NCBI GenBank assembly: GCA_035575715.1
Contig: DATLXN010000007.1
Coordinates: 65,054 to 129,053 of the forward strand
DNA length: 64,000 nucleotides
Reading direction: 5' to 3'
Source: JACCSI01 sp035575715
Lineage (GTDB): Bacteria > Acidobacteriota > Vicinamibacteria > Vicinamibacterales > UBA2999
The translations under genes and the position numbers were made by a program. How positions within the stretch are numbered: the stretch's first letter is position 1; each line of letters starts with the position of its first letter. Below are positions 62,124-64,000 of this stretch, one piece after another. The notes beneath the pieces are model-generated. The model had not been told where the DNA came from. It did no database searches and worked only from the letters and a program-made list of their open reading frames with translations.

Positions 62124-63548
62124 TCACCCGCCGGCGGGCGCGATATTCTGATTCGCGCGGAACAGGTTGGTCGGGTCGTACCTCGCTTTGAGGGTAGCGA
62201 GTCGTGCGAAGTTCTTGCCGTATGCGGCTGGCACCCTATCGACTTCGTCCTCGGTCAGGAAGTTCATATAGGCGCTGCCGGTGGCAAACGGGGTCATCGC
62301 CTGATAGAAGCTACGCGCCCAGGAAATGACGCGGTCGTCATCCTCGGCGGCACGCCACCGGCCGTGGACATTCACCAGGAACCCGGCATCTCGCGCCCCA
62401 TACGCGGTCGCCTCGTCAGGGACCGTCTGAATGGCGCCGCCCAGGTGCGCCAGGAAAATCTCGGTCTCGTCTGACGGCAGCTTGGCAGCATACGCCAGCA
62501 TCGCGTCGCGGAGTCCGTCACTGAGCGCCGCGAAGTTGTGCGACTTCCAGTAGTTCCGTGCGCCTGGCGTCAGCAGCGGATCGAACGTCGCCTGCCAGGT
62601 GGCAAACGGCATGGGCCCGACCACATCGGCGATCGGTTTGCCAAAGCTTCGAAGCCTGGCTGTCGCGCGCTCTCCCGCTGCCACCTCGCCCGCGTAGACC
62701 ATGGCAAGCGCGATGATTTCGCGTCCATGCCACTCGGCAGGGAGAAACGTTAGCGGCGGCGCTTTGCGCAACACCGCCCAGGTCGACAGCTCTCTCGGCG
62801 CGTCCCGGGCGCAGTCCCGCATGTGGTCCAACACCGCGCGTCCCTCGTCCAACGGATGCACCACCAGTCCCGCGAGCACGGTGGGGCCAATCGGATGGAG
62901 ACGGAAGGCAAAGCGAGTCACCACGCCGTAGTTGCCGCCGCCGCCGCGAATCGCCCAGAACAGGTCTGGCTCCTCGTTCGCGCTGGTGCGCAGCGGTCGC
63001 CCATCAGCGAGGATGACGTCGGCCCACAGGAGGTTGTCGATGGTGAGGCCGAACGCGCGGCTGGTCCACCCGAAGCCCCCGCCAAGCGTGAGCCCTGCAA
63101 TACCCGTCGTCGAGTTGATGCCCACCGGTAGCGCCAGGCCATGGGCCTGCGTTGCCGCGTCAAACTCGGCCAACGTGACACCGGGCTCGACCTCCGCGGT
63201 CCGTGTTACGGGATCGACGGAGATGGCTTTCATCGCCGAGAGGTCGGCCATCACCCCCGCTTCGCAGGCCGCGAGCCCCGCGATGTTGTGACCGCCGCCC
63301 TTGATCGTGATGACCACACCATGTTCCCTGGCAAAGCGAACGGCGTGCGCCACGTCGTCTGGGGTGTGGCACCGCGCGATCAGCGCCGGCCGGCGATCAA
63401 TCATGGCGTTCCAAATCGCGCGCGCCTCGTCGTAGCCCGGCGACGTCGGCTCGAGGAGGTCGCCGTGCAGTTTGCGGCCAAGTGCTTCGACGGACGCGAG
63501 GGGAACGTGGACCGACCCGGCAGCCGAGCGCATCTGCATCTGTGACAT
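62124..63548 (-). CDS. FAD-linked oxidase (berberine-bridge-enzyme type)
   Basis: A 474-residue PCMH-type flavin oxidase. KGGGHNIAG supplies the histidine for covalent FAD attachment (about residue 87), GGGFGWTSR and IRGGGGNYGVVT build the FAD site, and the C-terminal BBE motif ARYDPTNLFRANQNI is present. No signal peptide. Such enzymes oxidise sugars, alcohols or secondary metabolites. ATG 63548. Operon with DUF4242. Confidence 0.92.
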   Translation of the reverse strand: MSQMQMRSAAGSVHVPLASVEALGRKLHGDLLEPTSPGYDEARAIWNAMIDRRPALIARCHTPDDVAHAVRFAREHGVVITIKGGGHNIAGLAACEAGVMADLSAMKAISVDPVTRTAEVEPGVTLAEFDAATQAHGLALPVGINSTTGIAGLTLGGGFGWTSRAFGLTIDNLLWADVILADGRPLRTSANEEPDLFWAIRGGGGNYGVVTRFAFRLHPIGPTVLAGLVVHPLDEGRAVLDHMRDCARDAPRELSTWAVLRKAPPLTFLPAEWHGREIIALAMVYAGEVAAGERATARLRSFGKPIADVVGPMPFATWQATFDPLLTPGARNYWKSHNFAALSDGLRDAMLAYAAKLPSDETEIFLAHLGGAIQTVPDEATAYGARDAGFLVNVHGRWRAAEDDDRVISWARSFYQAMTPFATGSAYMNFLTEDEVDRVPAAYGKNFARLATLKARYDPTNLFRANQNIAPAGG

Positions 63549-63758
63549 GGGTGTCTCTTATCTCATAGGCGTCGGACGGAGGCAAATCGGCTCACGGCTC
63601 CCCCGACCACACCACAAGTCACCGGCGGGACGCCCACGGGCGACCGCGATCAGGCGCTGATGAGGGTGAGATGGTCCGTGGAAGAACGCCTCGAGTTCAC
63701 TCCACACTCTCTGGCAACGAAATGCCGGAGCGACTCAATCCAAGTTTGTTAACTTTGT

Positions 63759-63843
63759 TCGAGCACTGCGGGCGATGGGTCTGTGACTGACGCGCAAAGT
63801 GGCGCCGACCAGTTCGAAACATCAACGTGGTCACGCTAAGGTC
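63759..63843. repeat. 85-bp direct repeat, copy 2
   Basis: Second copy of 56501-56585, same orientation, identical over the last 75 bases. It contains the 3' end of an otherwise missing HGG gene copy. Together the copies bracket about 7.2 kb. Confidence 0.9.
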
Positions 63844-63846
63844 CCG

Positions 63847-63880
63847 TGGCGTTCGTGAACGAGATCCTGGCGGGGTCGGC
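63847..63880. repeat. Repeat B, copy 2
   Basis: 34 bases matching 58184-58217 with about five mismatches, shared core GAGATCCTGGCGGGG. It follows the 85-bp repeat by three bases here, whereas copy 1 lies about 1.6 kb from 85-bp copy 1. Confidence 0.65.
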
Positions 63881-64000
63881 GGGACAACCGCCCACTTGCT
63901 CAACCACTCACGGCCCGGTGCCCTCGGCGTCGATGCCGTCACCGCTTCCCTTAGGGCCAGTGCTGAATCAACGTGATGGGTGTAGTCGCCGCGTCGTCCA

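Larger units (their letters stand above)
63549..64000. other. Right-end region with repeat copies, no intact gene
   Basis: About 450 bases. After the FAD-oxidase promoter region there is a stub of a second HGG gene (last codons of ...RAMGL and stop near 63784), the 85-bp repeat copy 2, then repeat B copy 2. A reverse open frame at 63697-63942 crosses these repeats and is not credible. Confidence 0.55.

Noticed and set aside
63697..63942. Reverse-strand 81-codon frame at the right edge
   Set aside because: Runs antisense through the 85-bp repeat and repeat B; no motif or start signal.

Overview
The window looks like chromosomal DNA of a high-GC, Gram-negative, soil-type bacterium, most likely an uncultured Acidobacteriota of the Vicinamibacteria type (inference). 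Pointers are a decayed ADOP-type MacB/FtsX permease, an Oar-like TonB-dependent receptor, many secreted beta-propeller proteins, PQQ dehydrogenase and DUF885 proteins, a LysW-type lysine gene, and N-terminal extensions on a Pkn-type kinase. No rRNA gene, complete tRNA or CRISPR array was found.

Layout. 0.1-15 kb is mostly housekeeping: an M20 peptidase, an ABC-2 exporter pair, a PilZ protein, purA, histidine degradation (hutH-hutU plus a coupled ATPase), RNase III carrying an extra N-terminal domain, a SpoIIE-type phosphatase, a cystathionine synthase, an FtsB-like protein and OsmC. 15-24 kb holds a DUF3052 protein, a secreted glycosidase-like protein, a DUF892 protein and the wreck of a LysW lysine/arginine cluster (lysW intact, lysX and lysK collapsed). 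An esterase, D-cysteine desulfhydrase, a frameshifted cupin and an amidohydrolase follow. 23.4-29.4 kb has two tandem LVIVD propeller paralogues with a DUF305 protein, two tiny membrane proteins and two pseudogenes.

29.4-35.7 kb is the most interesting block. It is bounded by strong hairpin terminators. A secreted ice-binding-domain/Ig-repeat protein with an IPTL-like C-terminal sorting tail lies divergent from a tightly overlapping four-gene operon: an AdoMet-decarboxylase-like proenzyme, an exosortase with two complete Cys/Arg/His catalytic sets at identical spacing, a multi-membrane-span glycosyltransferase-like protein and a methyltransferase. I propose this as a candidate undescribed surface-protein sorting/modification system.

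35.7-54.9 kb holds a proline-rich outer-membrane barrel, two NHL propellers, ychF, a Tat-exported glycosylasparaginase, a DinB-like protein, an alpha/beta hydrolase, nfo, a zinc-ribbon protein, a globin, a PQQ dehydrogenase, an RnfD-like/Sel1 membrane protein coupled to a formylglycine-generating-enzyme-like protein, a collapsed TonB receptor, a DUF885 protein and a DUF433 antitoxin with a decayed toxin. At 55.14 kb lies a 3'-end fragment of an initiator-tRNA gene, a likely attachment site. To its right is an accessory island (55-64 kb) with an HGG-motif gene pair, integron-cassette-like genes with attC-like palindromes but no integrase, three families of short repeats, a large kinase-ATPase-TPR regulator, a DUF4242 protein and an FAD oxidase.

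A recurring theme is genes reduced by clean internal deletions (lysX, lysK, ADOP permease, NTF2-like gene, TonB receptor, DUF5615 toxin) among otherwise intact long genes. This suggests deletion-driven gene decay, or assembly artefacts that should be excluded.
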